A stretch of DNA of 32,559 bases from Lentisphaeria bacterium UBA1724 (GCA_002315885.1 DCIO01000115.1:1-32559); one strand, 5' to 3'; counted from the first letter of the stretch, positions 15,194-23,220 are shown. Notes: a model not told the origin generated them from the letters alone. Program-made: numbers and translations.

Positions 15194-15736
15194 ATGAAGC
15201 TTCACGAACTGCAGAATACGTTCAATCGCCAGGCTCGCAAGCGCGTGGGCCGTGGTGACGGTTCCGGCAATGGCCGTACCGCTGGCCGCGGTGACAAGGG
15301 TGCTGGTGCCCGTTCTGGCGCCAAGCGTCGTCCCTACTTCGAAGGTGGTCAGATTCCTCTGATTCGCCGTCTGCCCAAGCGCGGTTTCAACAACGCGAAC
15401 CACATTGAGTTCGAGGTTGTGAACCTGGACATCCTGGAAGCCAACTTTGAGGCTGGTGCGGAGATCAACCGCGCGGTCTTGGAGGAGCGTGGTCTTCTGG
15501 GCAAGGAGCCCCTCCCTCTGAAGGTCCTCTCCATGGGTGAATTGACCAAGTCCTTCAAGGTCACCGCTGACAAGTTCAGCGCCCAGGCCAAGGCCAAGAT
15601 TGAGGCCGCTGGTGGCACTGTCAACCAGCTGATGCTCTCCCACGAGGAAGCGAAGGCCGCGAAGCACGCCGCTCACGTGGCATGCAAGCACAAGAAGGCT
15701 GCTCTGGCTGCAGCCGCTGCCAAAGTCGAGAAATAG
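15194..15736 (+). CDS. rplO: Large ribosomal subunit protein uL15 with Ala/Lys-rich tail
   Basis: A 180-residue L15 (usual length about 145). The N-terminal region is typical, MKLHELQ then RKRVGRGDGSGNGRTAGRGDKGAGARSG in segments rich in Gly and Arg that reach into 23S rRNA, followed by EGGQIPLIRRLPKRGF. Residues from about 150 to the end form an extra tail dominated by Ala, Lys and His (AAKHAAHVACKHKKAALAAA). AAGGAGGA precedes the ATG. It is the last ribosomal protein gene; secY follows after 124 bases with its own promoter. Confidence 0.95.
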   Translation: MKLHELQNTFNRQARKRVGRGDGSGNGRTAGRGDKGAGARSGAKRRPYFEGGQIPLIRRLPKRGFNNANHIEFEVVNLDILEANFEAGAEINRAVLEERGLLGKEPLPLKVLSMGELTKSFKVTADKFSAQAKAKIEAAGGTVNQLMLSHEEAKAAKHAAHVACKHKKAALAAAAAKVEK

Positions 15737-15758
15737 TCTATTTTAGGCTATTCATTGA

Positions 15759-15816
15759 TTGGACAAATTCTCGGTGTCGCGGTATATTGAATGATTTCCG
15801 CGGCACCGAGGTGTCC
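15759..15816 (+). promoter_or_regulatory. secY promoter inside a long inverted repeat
   Basis: TTGGAC (15759-15764), 18-bp spacer, TATATT (15783-15788), the same arrangement as the L22 operon promoter. A 13-bp inverted repeat (15770-15782 and 15798-15810, CTCGGTGTCGCGG with one G-U pair) plus an outer GGACA/TGTCC (15761-15765 and 15812-15816) brackets the -10 box, which starts exactly at the loop. As DNA it could be an operator; in read-through RNA it would be a strong hairpin without T-tract. Confidence 0.6.
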
Positions 15817-15860
15817 CTCGACTGGCAATTTGATAATTTTCACAACAATTAGGAACTGAT

Positions 15861-17237
15861 ATGCTTTCCGCCTATCTGAACTGCTTTAAGATTCCGGAAC
15901 TGAAGAAGCGTCTTCTCTTCACCTTTGCGATGATTGCGTTGGTGGAGTTGGCTGCTGCCATTCCCTGCCCTGGGATTGATCCCGCTCGGTTGAAGGAGCT
16001 CTTCGCCAATCTGAACGGCAATGCCGACAATTCCGGCATCATGGGGATGTTGAACCTTTTCAGTGGCGGTGCCATGGAGAAGTTTGCCATTGGTGCATTG
16101 GGCATCATGCCTTACATTTCCGCGTCTATTATTCTCCAGCTGATGACTCCTGTCATTCCCGCGTTGAACAAGATGATTCGCGAGGGCGAGAGTGGCATGC
16201 AGCAGTACAATTTCATCATGCGTGTGATGACGGTTGTGGTTGCCATCATCCAGGGCATCATGTTCTCCATGGCGATGATGGAGCCCGCCCGCCTGGGGTT
16301 GGGCGATGTCTCGGTTGTCACCAATCCTGGCATTGGCTTCATGATTCGCACCATCATCATCCTGACTGGTGGTTCCATGCTGATCACCTGGTTGGGTGAG
16401 ATGATCACCGAGCGTGGTGTGGGCAATGGTGCTTCCCTGATCATCACGGTGAACATCATCGCTCGTATTCCCAGCTCTCTGATGAGCCTCTATCAGATGG
16501 TCTTTGTTGGCAGCGCCACTGGTGAGAGCCAGCTGACCATCGTCCACTTGCTCATCATGGCTGCGCTCTTCATTGGCGTGTTGGCTGGTGCCATCATGCT
16601 GACGGAAGGCATGCGGAAGATTCCCGTTCGTTATGCCCAGCAGCGTTCCGTGGGTTATGGTCGTTCCACTGGCGTGACCACCACCTATCTGCCTCTGCGT
16701 GTGAACTACGCAAACGTGATGCCCATCATCTTCGCGGGCGCCATCCTCTCCTTCATCGAGATGATCCTCCGCTTCCTGCCCGCCAACTCCTTCACCCAGT
16801 GGCTGATGATTCGCATGCAGTATGGCTCTGTCAGCTACATGGTTGTTTATGCTGTCCTGCTCTTCCTCTTCGCTTTCTTCTGGGTTGCCAACCAGTTCAA
16901 CCCCATCCAGATTGCGGATGACTTCCAGAAGAACAATGGCTACATCCCCGGCATCAAGCCCGGCAAGCCCACCAGCGATTTCCTGGATCACGCCATGACC
17001 CGCATCACCCTGGGCGGTGCTGTCATGCTACTGGTTCTGGCAATTCTGCCCATGATCCTGGCGACTTCCTTCCTGAAGATCCCGCACAGCATCGCGCAGT
17101 TCTTCGGTGGCACCAGCCTGCTGATCATCGTGGGTGTCATGCTGGACACCATGCGTCAGATCCAGACCTACCTCATCAGCCGCAATTATGACGGATTCCT
17201 CTCCAAGGGCATCCTGCGTAACGGCAGAATGATGTAA
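15861..17237 (+). CDS. secY: Protein translocase subunit SecY
   Basis: A 458-residue SecY with ten predicted membrane helices. Recognisable segments are FTFAMIALVELAAAIPCPGID in the first helix and plug region, GIMPYISASIILQL, the GVGNGASLIITVNI stretch and GYIPGIKPGKPT, all standard. It forms the protein-conducting channel with SecE and SecG and engages SecA and ribosomes. It follows the ribosomal proteins as in the classic spc operon, but adk, map, infA and rpmJ, often next, are missing and a terminator ends the unit. The ATG lies behind AGGAACTGAT. Expression can come from its own promoter or by read-through. Confidence 0.97.
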   Translation: MLSAYLNCFKIPELKKRLLFTFAMIALVELAAAIPCPGIDPARLKELFANLNGNADNSGIMGMLNLFSGGAMEKFAIGALGIMPYISASIILQLMTPVIPALNKMIREGESGMQQYNFIMRVMTVVVAIIQGIMFSMAMMEPARLGLGDVSVVTNPGIGFMIRTIIILTGGSMLITWLGEMITERGVGNGASLIITVNIIARIPSSLMSLYQMVFVGSATGESQLTIVHLLIMAALFIGVLAGAIMLTEGMRKIPVRYAQQRSVGYGRSTGVTTTYLPLRVNYANVMPIIFAGAILSFIEMILRFLPANSFTQWLMIRMQYGSVSYMVVYAVLLFLFAFFWVANQFNPIQIADDFQKNNGYIPGIKPGKPTSDFLDHAMTRITLGGAVMLLVLAILPMILATSFLKIPHSIAQFFGGTSLLIIVGVMLDTMRQIQTYLISRNYDGFLSKGILRNGRMM

Positions 17238-17260
17238 TCCAGGTCATAGAGACTTCAAAC

Positions 17261-17290
17261 GCCCCGCGGGAATCCCCGCGGGGCTTTTTT
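17261..17290 (+). terminator. Intrinsic terminator after secY
   Basis: A perfect 10-bp stem, GCCCCGCGGG (17261-17270) and CCCGCGGGGC (17275-17284), with loop AATC, followed by six T's. It ends the ribosomal protein/secY unit. On the minus strand there is no T-tract, so it does not serve pyrD. Confidence 0.95.
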
Positions 17291-17306
17291 GTTGCTCGTG
17301 GATTAT

Positions 17307-17338
17307 TTCGCGACAATGATATTGCCGCGCACAGGACC
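17307..17338. repeat. Dispersed intergenic repeat, copy 1
   Basis: This 32-bp segment, with TTCGCGACAATGA, then TATTGCCGCGCACAGGACC, is about 80 percent identical by eye to 24976-25007 upstream of lpxK. The shared core is ATTGCCGCGCACAGGACC. Part of the core (ACAGGAC) also occurs in the 33-bp repeat near 8100 and 8230. It lies just beyond the 3' end of pyrD. Confidence 0.75.
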
Positions 17339-17347
17339 TTAGCTGAA

Positions 17348-18271
17348 TTATCTCTGGAGCGTGCCGATGATTTCGGTGATATTGGCGATATTATGTGCGT
17401 CAAGCCACTGGTTCATCTGCTTTGGAATCTCCAGCAGGCACTTGGGATTGGCGAAGATTGCGGTGCCGACGGCTACTGCGGTGGCTCCTGCCATCATGAA
17501 TTCCAGGGCATCTAATCCATTGCATACGCCCCCCATTCCCAGGATAGGCGTGTTTGGGACTGCCTGGTGTGCTTCATAGACCATCCGCAGTGCCACGGGT
17601 TTCAGGGCGGGGCCAGAGAAGCCGCCTGTGAAATTCGCCAATTTGCTCTTTCTGGTTTCCAGATCGATGGCCAGTCCCGTCAGGGTGTTGATGAGGGAAA
17701 TCATGTCGCTTCCCGCATCCACCACGGCTTTGGCAAAATCGCCGATGCGTGTGACATTGGGGGAGAGTTTGGTAATCAGTGGCAGGCTGGTTGCCTGGCG
17801 TACAGCGGAAACTACCTTCGCCGCCTGGACGGGATCCGTTCCGAAGGCGATGCCACCCGCCTTCACATTGGGGCAGCTGATATTGATTTCCAGGGCGGCG
17901 ATGCCCTCCTTCTCCGCTTCCAGCCGCGCGGCGACTTCGGCGTATTGTTCAATGGAACGCCCCCACATATTGACGATGACGGGGCAGGGCAGAGTCCGTA
18001 GCCATGGCATGTAGTGTTCGTTGTTGAGGAATTTGTCGATGCCTGGATTTTCCAATCCAATGGCATTGAGCATGCCACCGAATACTTCCGTCGTGCGTGG
18101 CATGGGGTTTCCTGGATTCTCGAAGGGTGAGACGCCCTTGACGGTGATTGCGCCCAGTTCTTCGAAGGGGACAAGTCCTGCGTATTCTTCGCCATAGCCG
18201 AAGGTCCCCGAGGCCGTCACAATGGGATTGCGGAGATTGATGCCGCCTAGATTCACAGAAAGGTTTGCCAT
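17348..18271 (-). CDS. pyrD: Dihydroorotate dehydrogenase, class 1B catalytic subunit
   Basis: A 307-residue flavoenzyme of pyrimidine synthesis that oxidises dihydroorotate to orotate. It has the N-terminal NPIVTASGTFGYGEE, the catalytic Cys133 in INISCPNVKAGG (class 1 uses Cys; class 2 uses Ser), the Lys in the PLITKLSPNV strand and FMN-binding GMGGVCNG and AVAVGTAIF. These features fit the cytosolic NAD-linked class 1B, whose partner PyrK carries FAD and an Fe-S cluster; no pyrK is in the window. It is last in a minus-strand unit after the HAD and ruvC genes, 19 bases from ruvC. Confidence 0.93.
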   Translation of the reverse strand: MANLSVNLGGINLRNPIVTASGTFGYGEEYAGLVPFEELGAITVKGVSPFENPGNPMPRTTEVFGGMLNAIGLENPGIDKFLNNEHYMPWLRTLPCPVIVNMWGRSIEQYAEVAARLEAEKEGIAALEINISCPNVKAGGIAFGTDPVQAAKVVSAVRQATSLPLITKLSPNVTRIGDFAKAVVDAGSDMISLINTLTGLAIDLETRKSKLANFTGGFSGPALKPVALRMVYEAHQAVPNTPILGMGGVCNGLDALEFMMAGATAVAVGTAIFANPKCLLEIPKQMNQWLDAHNIANITEIIGTLQR

Positions 18272-18290
18272 GATGATATGCTTTAGATTT

Positions 18291-18959
18291 CTAGATTGGC
18301 TTTTCCAATTCCACCGCGGGATTCATGAGAGCCGCCGCGTGGCAGATGGTCAGTGCAAGTGCGTCTGTGGAGTCGTTGGCCAGGTTGTCAACTTCGATTT
18401 TCAGGAGCTTCGATACCATCAGGGCGACCTGCTCCTTGGTGGCATCACCTCGGCCTGTGACCACCTGTTTCACGCGACGTGGGGCGTATTCGTAGACGGG
18501 GAGTTGTGCTTCCGCCAGGACACCTAGTACCGCGCCACGGGAAGTCCCCAGGACGATTGCGGTACGGGCATTCTTGCAGTAGAAGCCGCCTTCGATGGTG
18601 GCTGCGTCTGGGGAGTAGCGTTCCAGGAGCCCCTTGATGGCGTTGTTCAGGTGGCGCATGCAATCCGTGATGGAGGCCGAGGGGGGATTCACGATGACGC
18701 CACAGTCCACTGCCACCCACTTCTTTCCCACCACATCGATGATGCCCCAGCCCGTCTTGCGCAGGGCGGTGTCCATGCCCAGAATGCGGACCTTCTCCGT
18801 TACGCCCATGGCGTTGACGACAGCTGCGGGGGCTTTCTTCTTGGGGACGGAACGGACTTCCCACTTGCCTGCGGTGGCACTCGCGGGCTTTTCTCCACGA
18901 GCGCGTGCTTCCGAGGCGGCCAGGAGCGCTTGCAGTTTTTCGTCGTTCTTTACGCGCAT
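18291..18959 (-). CDS. ruvC: Crossover junction endodeoxyribonuclease RuvC
   Basis: A 222-residue RuvC that resolves Holliday junctions. The catalytic acids are visible: Asp63 (RILGMDTALRKTGWG), Glu123 (ATIEGGFYCKN), and Asp196/Asp199 in ANDSTDALALTICHA. The nuclease fold starts near residue 57, so the first about 55 residues (Ala/Lys/Arg-rich, with KPASATAGKW) are extra compared with the usual 160-175. I chose ATG 18959, since it lies 7 bases beyond the upstream HAD gene; ATG for residue 51 (MGVTEKVRILG) would give a normal-length protein. ruvA and ruvB are not adjacent here. Confidence 0.9.
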   Translation of the reverse strand: MRVKNDEKLQALLAASEARARGEKPASATAGKWEVRSVPKKKAPAAVVNAMGVTEKVRILGMDTALRKTGWGIIDVVGKKWVAVDCGVIVNPPSASITDCMRHLNNAIKGLLERYSPDAATIEGGFYCKNARTAIVLGTSRGAVLGVLAEAQLPVYEYAPRRVKQVVTGRGDATKEQVALMVSKLLKIEVDNLANDSTDALALTICHAAALMNPAVELEKPI

Positions 18960-18966
18960 GGATTGT

Positions 18967-19572
18967 TTAGAAGAGTGTCTGGAAGAGTCGTTGGGCATCG
19001 CCGGCCTGGACGGCATGCCAGCCGTAGGCATTGGCGGCGGTAATCAAGTCCAGTCGGTCATCCAGGTAGAGGTCGGGTTTGCCAAAGCGCTTTTCGAAAG
19101 CCTGGAACATCTCGGCAGAGGGTTTCATGGCATGGACTTCGTCGCTGCGGATAGCGTCGGTGATGAAATCATACTCGCCTTTTGTGAGGTCCCGAAAGCG
19201 CTTGAAATGGATGGTGTTGATATCCGAGAAGAAGACGAAATGGCTTCCCGCTTGGGCCATTGTGCGAATGAGCTCTGGCATGCCCTGGATGGAAGGCAGG
19301 AGGTATTCCTCGTGAGCGCGGAGGATTTCAGCCTTGCTCCAGCGTCCCTTGAAGCGCTGGAAGAATTCCTCCAGGTATTCCTCTTGGGTGCAGTTTCCCA
19401 GGAGGAATGTTCCGAAGGATTCGCCGAAGGGTTCGATGCCCAGTCCTGGATCGCCGGGTTCTTCCGGGAAGCCCAGTGCGGCTTTCATGCCAGGCATATA
19501 CTGGCGTATCAATGTGTTGCCGATGTCCAGGGCAACCAGGCGATAGGGATTTTTTACAATGGGGAAATTCAT
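18967..19572 (-). CDS. HAD-superfamily hydrolase
   Basis: A 201-residue haloacid dehalogenase-fold protein. The four motifs are present: ALDIGNTLI with the nucleophile Asp16, FFSDIN with Ser116, Lys150 in MKPSAEMF, and LYLDDRLD with Asp171/Asp172. The usual second Asp of motif I is Gly18 (DxGxT), as in YihX-type HAD phosphatases. Small phosphometabolites are the usual substrates; which one is not evident. It starts the minus-strand unit with ruvC 7 bases behind. The start, ATG 19572, has no clear ribosome binding site. Confidence 0.85.
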   Translation of the reverse strand: MNFPIVKNPYRLVALDIGNTLIRQYMPGMKAALGFPEEPGDPGLGIEPFGESFGTFLLGNCTQEEYLEEFFQRFKGRWSKAEILRAHEEYLLPSIQGMPELIRTMAQAGSHFVFFSDINTIHFKRFRDLTKGEYDFITDAIRSDEVHAMKPSAEMFQAFEKRFGKPDLYLDDRLDLITAANAYGWHAVQAGDAQRLFQTLF

Positions 19573-19626
19573 GGGATTGCTAGGAGTGACGGGCCCTGAA
19601 AACGTGAATCATGCGTCAACGGACCT

Positions 19627-19632
19627 AATATA
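19627..19632 (-). promoter_or_regulatory. Possible -10 box of the HAD-ruvC-pyrD unit
   Basis: The minus strand reads TATATT 55 bases before the HAD start codon. It matches the -10 motif of other units here. No good -35 box is seen. The box is nearly symmetric, so it could also act on the plus strand. Confidence 0.3.
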
Positions 19633-19744
19633 TTCTATTGGTCGGTGCTTTTGTAGAGAGAAACCATGCAATACGCGCCCCTTTTTGGCCCCTTTTTGGA
19701 GTCTTTTTTATTGAAATTATCGTCAAAAATGCTGTATGGTGTGA

Positions 19745-19834
19745 TATTATCCAATTGCCCGAAATGGGTGCAATTTTCCTGCGGGGTGGTTAATCTCCGC
19801 AGTTCAACAGCAATCTTAAACACGAGGTTTTCTT
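19745..19834 (+). promoter_or_regulatory. asnA promoter and short structured leader
   Basis: A possible -10 box, TATTAT (19745-19750), lies near the hairpin AATTGCCC/GGG(T)GCAATT (19753-19775). A second hairpin, CTGCGG/CCGCAG (19779-19802), precedes GAGG before the ATG. No T-tract follows either stem. The -35 is uncertain (TTGAAA at about 19712 or GTCAAA at about 19722). It may be an attenuator-like leader, but this is weak. The T-rich run 19675-19715 is otherwise featureless. Confidence 0.35.
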
Positions 19835-20878
19835 ATGTCACTAGCCCTTCTTCTTCCGAGCGGATACGAACCGCTTTTGGATGAGCTTACCACGGAGGTC
19901 GCAATTCGAAAAATCAAGGAGTCCTTCCAGAACAACCTTGCTTTCGAGTTGAAGCTCCAGCGGGTCACTGCGCCCCTCTTCGTGCTTTCCGGCACGGGTA
20001 TCAACGACGACTTGAACGGCATTGAGCGCCCTGTCTCCTTCCCCATCAAGGACGACAATGAGCGCCGTGCCGAGATTGTCCACTCCCTGGCGAAGTGGAA
20101 GCGCCTGAAATTGGCGTCCTTGAAGACCAAGCCTGGCCGTGGCATTTATACGGATATGAACGCTATCCGTCCCGACGAGGAATTGGACAACATCCATTCC
20201 CTGTATGTGGACCAGTGGGATTGGGAGAAGGTGATTACGGACGAGGCGCGTTGCCTGGCGACGTTGCAGGACACCGTCCGTCGGATTTACTACGCCTTGC
20301 GTCGGACCGAGGATGCGCTTTGCCGGGACTATCCCGTGCTGAAGCCCTTCCTTCCCGAGGAGATTCATTTCCATTTTACGGAGGACTTGGAGGCCCAGTA
20401 TCCCGAGTTGACTCCGAAACAGCGTGAGGACAAGGTCTGCCAGGAGGAAGGCGCAGTCTTCCTGATTGGCATTGGCGGTGCGTTGCCCAAGAGTGGCGAA
20501 CCCCATGACGGCCGTGCCCCCGATTATGATGACTGGACCACAGAGAGTTCCGAGGGGCACCATGGCCTGAACGGCGATATTCTGGTGTGGAATCCCGTGT
20601 TGAAGCGTTCCTTCGAACTCTCCTCCATGGGCATTCGTGTGAACAAGGACGCACTGCTGAAGCAGCTCTCTATCCGCAAGCAGGAAGCCCGTATGCAGCT
20701 GCAGTTCCATCAGGAGCTTCTGAACGACCGTCTGCCCCTGACCATGGGTGGTGGAATTGGTCAGAGCCGTCTGTGCATGCTATTGCTGCAGAAGGCCCAT
20801 ATTGGCGAAATCCAGAGCAGCATCTGGCCCGCCGAGATGATTCAGAAGTGCCGGGAGCACAATATCCCGCTGCTATAA
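19835..20878 (+). CDS. asnA: Aspartate-ammonia ligase (asparagine synthetase A)
   Basis: A 347-residue enzyme making asparagine from aspartate, ammonia and ATP, a class II aminoacyl-tRNA-synthetase-like fold in the cytoplasm. Visible family motifs are APLFVLSGTGINDDLNG, EIVHSLAKWKRLKL, NAIRPDEELDNIHSLYVDQWDWEKV in consecutive segments, ELSSMGIRVNKDAL, and the C-terminal GGGIGQSRLCMLLLQKAHIGE. The length is normal (E. coli 330). GAGG lies ahead of the ATG. It is a single-gene unit, divergent from the HAD operon and separated from the NYN gene by 147 bases with a strong hairpin. Confidence 0.96.
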   Translation: MSLALLLPSGYEPLLDELTTEVAIRKIKESFQNNLAFELKLQRVTAPLFVLSGTGINDDLNGIERPVSFPIKDDNERRAEIVHSLAKWKRLKLASLKTKPGRGIYTDMNAIRPDEELDNIHSLYVDQWDWEKVITDEARCLATLQDTVRRIYYALRRTEDALCRDYPVLKPFLPEEIHFHFTEDLEAQYPELTPKQREDKVCQEEGAVFLIGIGGALPKSGEPHDGRAPDYDDWTTESSEGHHGLNGDILVWNPVLKRSFELSSMGIRVNKDALLKQLSIRKQEARMQLQFHQELLNDRLPLTMGGGIGQSRLCMLLLQKAHIGEIQSSIWPAEMIQKCREHNIPLL

Positions 20879-20890
20879 TTCGAAGAAGGT

Positions 20891-20937
20891 GACGGTGGCG
20901 GGTCCTCCTTTGGGAGCGACCTGGAGCTTCCACCGTC
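20891..20937 (+). promoter_or_regulatory. Strong bipartite hairpin after asnA
   Basis: Outer stem GACGGTGG (20891-20898) and CCACCGTC (20930-20937); inner hairpin GGTC-CTCC/GGAG-GACC (20901-20921) with loop TTTG and one bulged C. There is no T-tract, so it is not a standard intrinsic terminator. It could protect the asnA 3' end or belong to a leader of the next gene. A TATATC that may be a -10 box follows at 20993-20998. Confidence 0.5.
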
Positions 20938-21025
20938 CCCATTCCCTGGCGATTTTCCCTGGGAGGCATAGTTTCCGGGGAGATTGTCGGGCTATATCAA
21001 CCCTTTTTTACCCTTTTCGATTTTT

Positions 21026-23143
21026 ATGAGCACTCCAGCCATTTGCCAGGAGGCCCTCCAGTGGGCTCTTCGGCAGTTGTCCTTCAAGGACTTTCTTGCC
21101 CTTTTTCAAGTTGTTCCCTCGTTGAAGAACGTGGTGACCCGTGGCGGCTTCACCCTGAATCCGAAGAACTACCACCAGGAAAATACCAAGAAGCGTATCT
21201 TGGCCACATTAGTCCGTCGTCAGGATTTGGCCCAGTCGGTCATGAATGTCTTGGCGCGGACCCGTCAGGAAGCCGAGGCCCTTCCTGGGGGAAAACTCGA
21301 TTCCCCCACGAGCTACAAGTGGCTGGAAGAGCACTGGCGTGAGAAATTCGTGGAAATGGGTGACGCGCGGCCCCTGGGAGTGGCGTTCTATCGTGACAGC
21401 ACCCATCCCGTTTTGGGGCGGTTAGGGGATTTGCTGATGAAGACGCCTACCTTCTGGGAGACGGGTAAGGTCGAACCCAGCGGTAAAAATGCCGCGACCA
21501 ATCGTGCCAAGCAGGGGCTTTTGGATGTCTTGGAGGAGCAACTCTCCCAGAAGGAGAATGCCCAGCAACCTCAGGCTGCACCAGTTTTGACGCAGCCCGT
21601 GTTGCCGGGATTGCTCTCTGAAGTTGATGCGAAGGGATATACCCAGGGCACATTGCCTGGACTCCTCCCTTTGACCAAACCCACTCCTGCTCCCGCGCCC
21701 GCTCCTGTCCAGGAGGCGCCTGCGGTTGTCGCCGAGGAAGCACCCGTGCTTTCCATTCCTGCCACGGAGGTGGTGGTGGAGCCTGCTGTTGCGTCGGCGG
21801 AAGCTGCGGAGACCGTCCCTGAGACTTCTGCTGAGGCCGTGGCGCCTGTCTCTTCCTCTCGTGAGATAGAGAAGCTCCGTGGGGAATTGGCGCAGGCCCG
21901 CAAGCGCAATGTGGAATTGTCCAACGAGAATGGCAAATTGCAGAAGGAGTCCCGCAAAGCCCGTGAGAGTTCCGAGAAGGCGTTGCGTCAGAAGACCGAG
22001 GAACTGGAGAGCCTTCGCAAGGAGTACCAGGGTATTCGGGAGGACTTTGAGGATGCCATTGACGATATGCGTGACGAGTTCATGCAGACCCAGAAGGAGC
22101 AGATGGCGTCCTTCTATGCTGAGACTCTTGGCATTCATCCCGATCAGCTAAGTACACTGTATGAAAGCCAGGGTGCGACTCAGAATCTCTTCGAGCGTGT
22201 GAAGAAGACCCTGGCGAAGCAGCGGGAGTTGGATAAAAAACATGGCACCATCCAGAAGCTCCGTAGTGAAGAGAGCAAGTTTGACCAGCTGCTGACCGAC
22301 GTGCGTGAGGCGTTGGAGGATGCGCTGGTGGTGGTTCCTGGGTTGACGGATTTGGAGAAAGAGTTGGAGCAGAGGCTCCTGGAAATCCGTGGGCAGTTGC
22401 GGAAAGTCGCCGATGATGGCGAGAATTCGCTGAGTGGCATTTTGCCCCGCATTGTGGGGTATGTGAAGGAGTTGCCTGTGCATGATGCGTCTAGCCAGGA
22501 GCGGTTGACGGATGTGGAGACGCTTCTGGCATCGCCGTTGGGGCGTGGGCTTTTTGCTCCTGATGAGGTGAAGTCGATACAGGATGTGGTTGTGGAGCGT
22601 CGGAAGTTCGTTGAGGGGGCGCTTCAGGTTACTGCGGGAATTGAGGTGCCTCCTGAGGGTATCGTCCCGGAGCAGGGTGTGCGTATGGCGCCCATCCACC
22701 GTATTTCCTGGTATTTGGACCAGCTTCAGAATACTGAAGTGCTTGTTGATGCCTACAATGTCATCAAGACAGATCCCATCATGAGCGTCAAGGAGAAGTC
22801 CGCCAATGGTTTTCAGGCTGTTCGCACGGAGTTTGTGGGGCGTTGCAAGAAGAAGGCGAAGTTCTTCAAGAAGGTCACGCTGGTCTTCGATGGCGACTTG
22901 CCCACAGACAACGTGAATCACATTGCGGATAATTTCACGGTGATTTACGCAGCGAAGAAAAGCCTGGACCAGAATGCCGACAACTGGATTGTCAACAAGA
23001 TGATTGAGTTGGATGCGAAGGATGGCGGTGCATCGGAAACTCAGCGCTGGGTGGTCTCCAACGACTACGGGTTGCTGGCGCGCGTCGGTGAACTCTGCGA
23101 CGGCGCGGTGGATAATGCCACTTTCCTGGCTTTCCTGGGATAA
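21026..23143 (+). CDS. Coiled-coil protein with C-terminal YacP/Rae1-like NYN nuclease domain
   Basis: A 705-residue protein of unusual make-up. Residues 1-165 are a helical N-terminal domain unknown to me. Residues 180-275 are a Pro/Ala/Val/Glu-rich linker with LPGLL twice (193-197, 210-214). Coiled coils lie at about 277-365 and 385-465. Residues 570-705 are a NYN/YacP-type PIN-like domain, with Asp575 in LVDAYNVI, Asp622 in FDGD, Asp652 in ADNWI and Asp680 in VVSNDYGL, the likely metal-binding acids. YacP/Rae1 of Bacillus is a ribosome-associated mRNA endonuclease, so an RNA target is inferred. ATG 21026 is preferred over TTG 20984, as the possible -10 box lies between them. It has no Shine-Dalgarno sequence. 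Confidence 0.75.
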   Translation: MSTPAICQEALQWALRQLSFKDFLALFQVVPSLKNVVTRGGFTLNPKNYHQENTKKRILATLVRRQDLAQSVMNVLARTRQEAEALPGGKLDSPTSYKWLEEHWREKFVEMGDARPLGVAFYRDSTHPVLGRLGDLLMKTPTFWETGKVEPSGKNAATNRAKQGLLDVLEEQLSQKENAQQPQAAPVLTQPVLPGLLSEVDAKGYTQGTLPGLLPLTKPTPAPAPAPVQEAPAVVAEEAPVLSIPATEVVVEPAVASAEAAETVPETSAEAVAPVSSSREIEKLRGELAQARKRNVELSNENGKLQKESRKARESSEKALRQKTEELESLRKEYQGIREDFEDAIDDMRDEFMQTQKEQMASFYAETLGIHPDQLSTLYESQGATQNLFERVKKTLAKQRELDKKHGTIQKLRSEESKFDQLLTDVREALEDALVVVPGLTDLEKELEQRLLEIRGQLRKVADDGENSLSGILPRIVGYVKELPVHDASSQERLTDVETLLASPLGRGLFAPDEVKSIQDVVVERRKFVEGALQVTAGIEVPPEGIVPEQGVRMAPIHRISWYLDQLQNTEVLVDAYNVIKTDPIMSVKEKSANGFQAVRTEFVGRCKKKAKFFKKVTLVFDGDLPTDNVNHIADNFTVIYAAKKSLDQNADNWIVNKMIELDAKDGGASETQRWVVSNDYGLLARVGELCDGAVDNATFLAFLG

Positions 23144-23158
23144 CGACAGTTCCCGCAG

Positions 23159-23190
23159 GCGTGTCTTTGACAATGAAAGACGCGCTTTGT
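23159..23190 (+). terminator. Stem-loop after the NYN gene
   Basis: GCGTGTCTTT (23159-23168) pairs with AAAGACGCGC (23176-23185) with one G-U pair and loop GACAATG; a short TTTGT follows. The T-tract is weak, so termination may be partial. Confidence 0.55.
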
Positions 23191-23220
23191 AAAAACGCCG
23201 TCAAACCCTTGGTATCTGGC

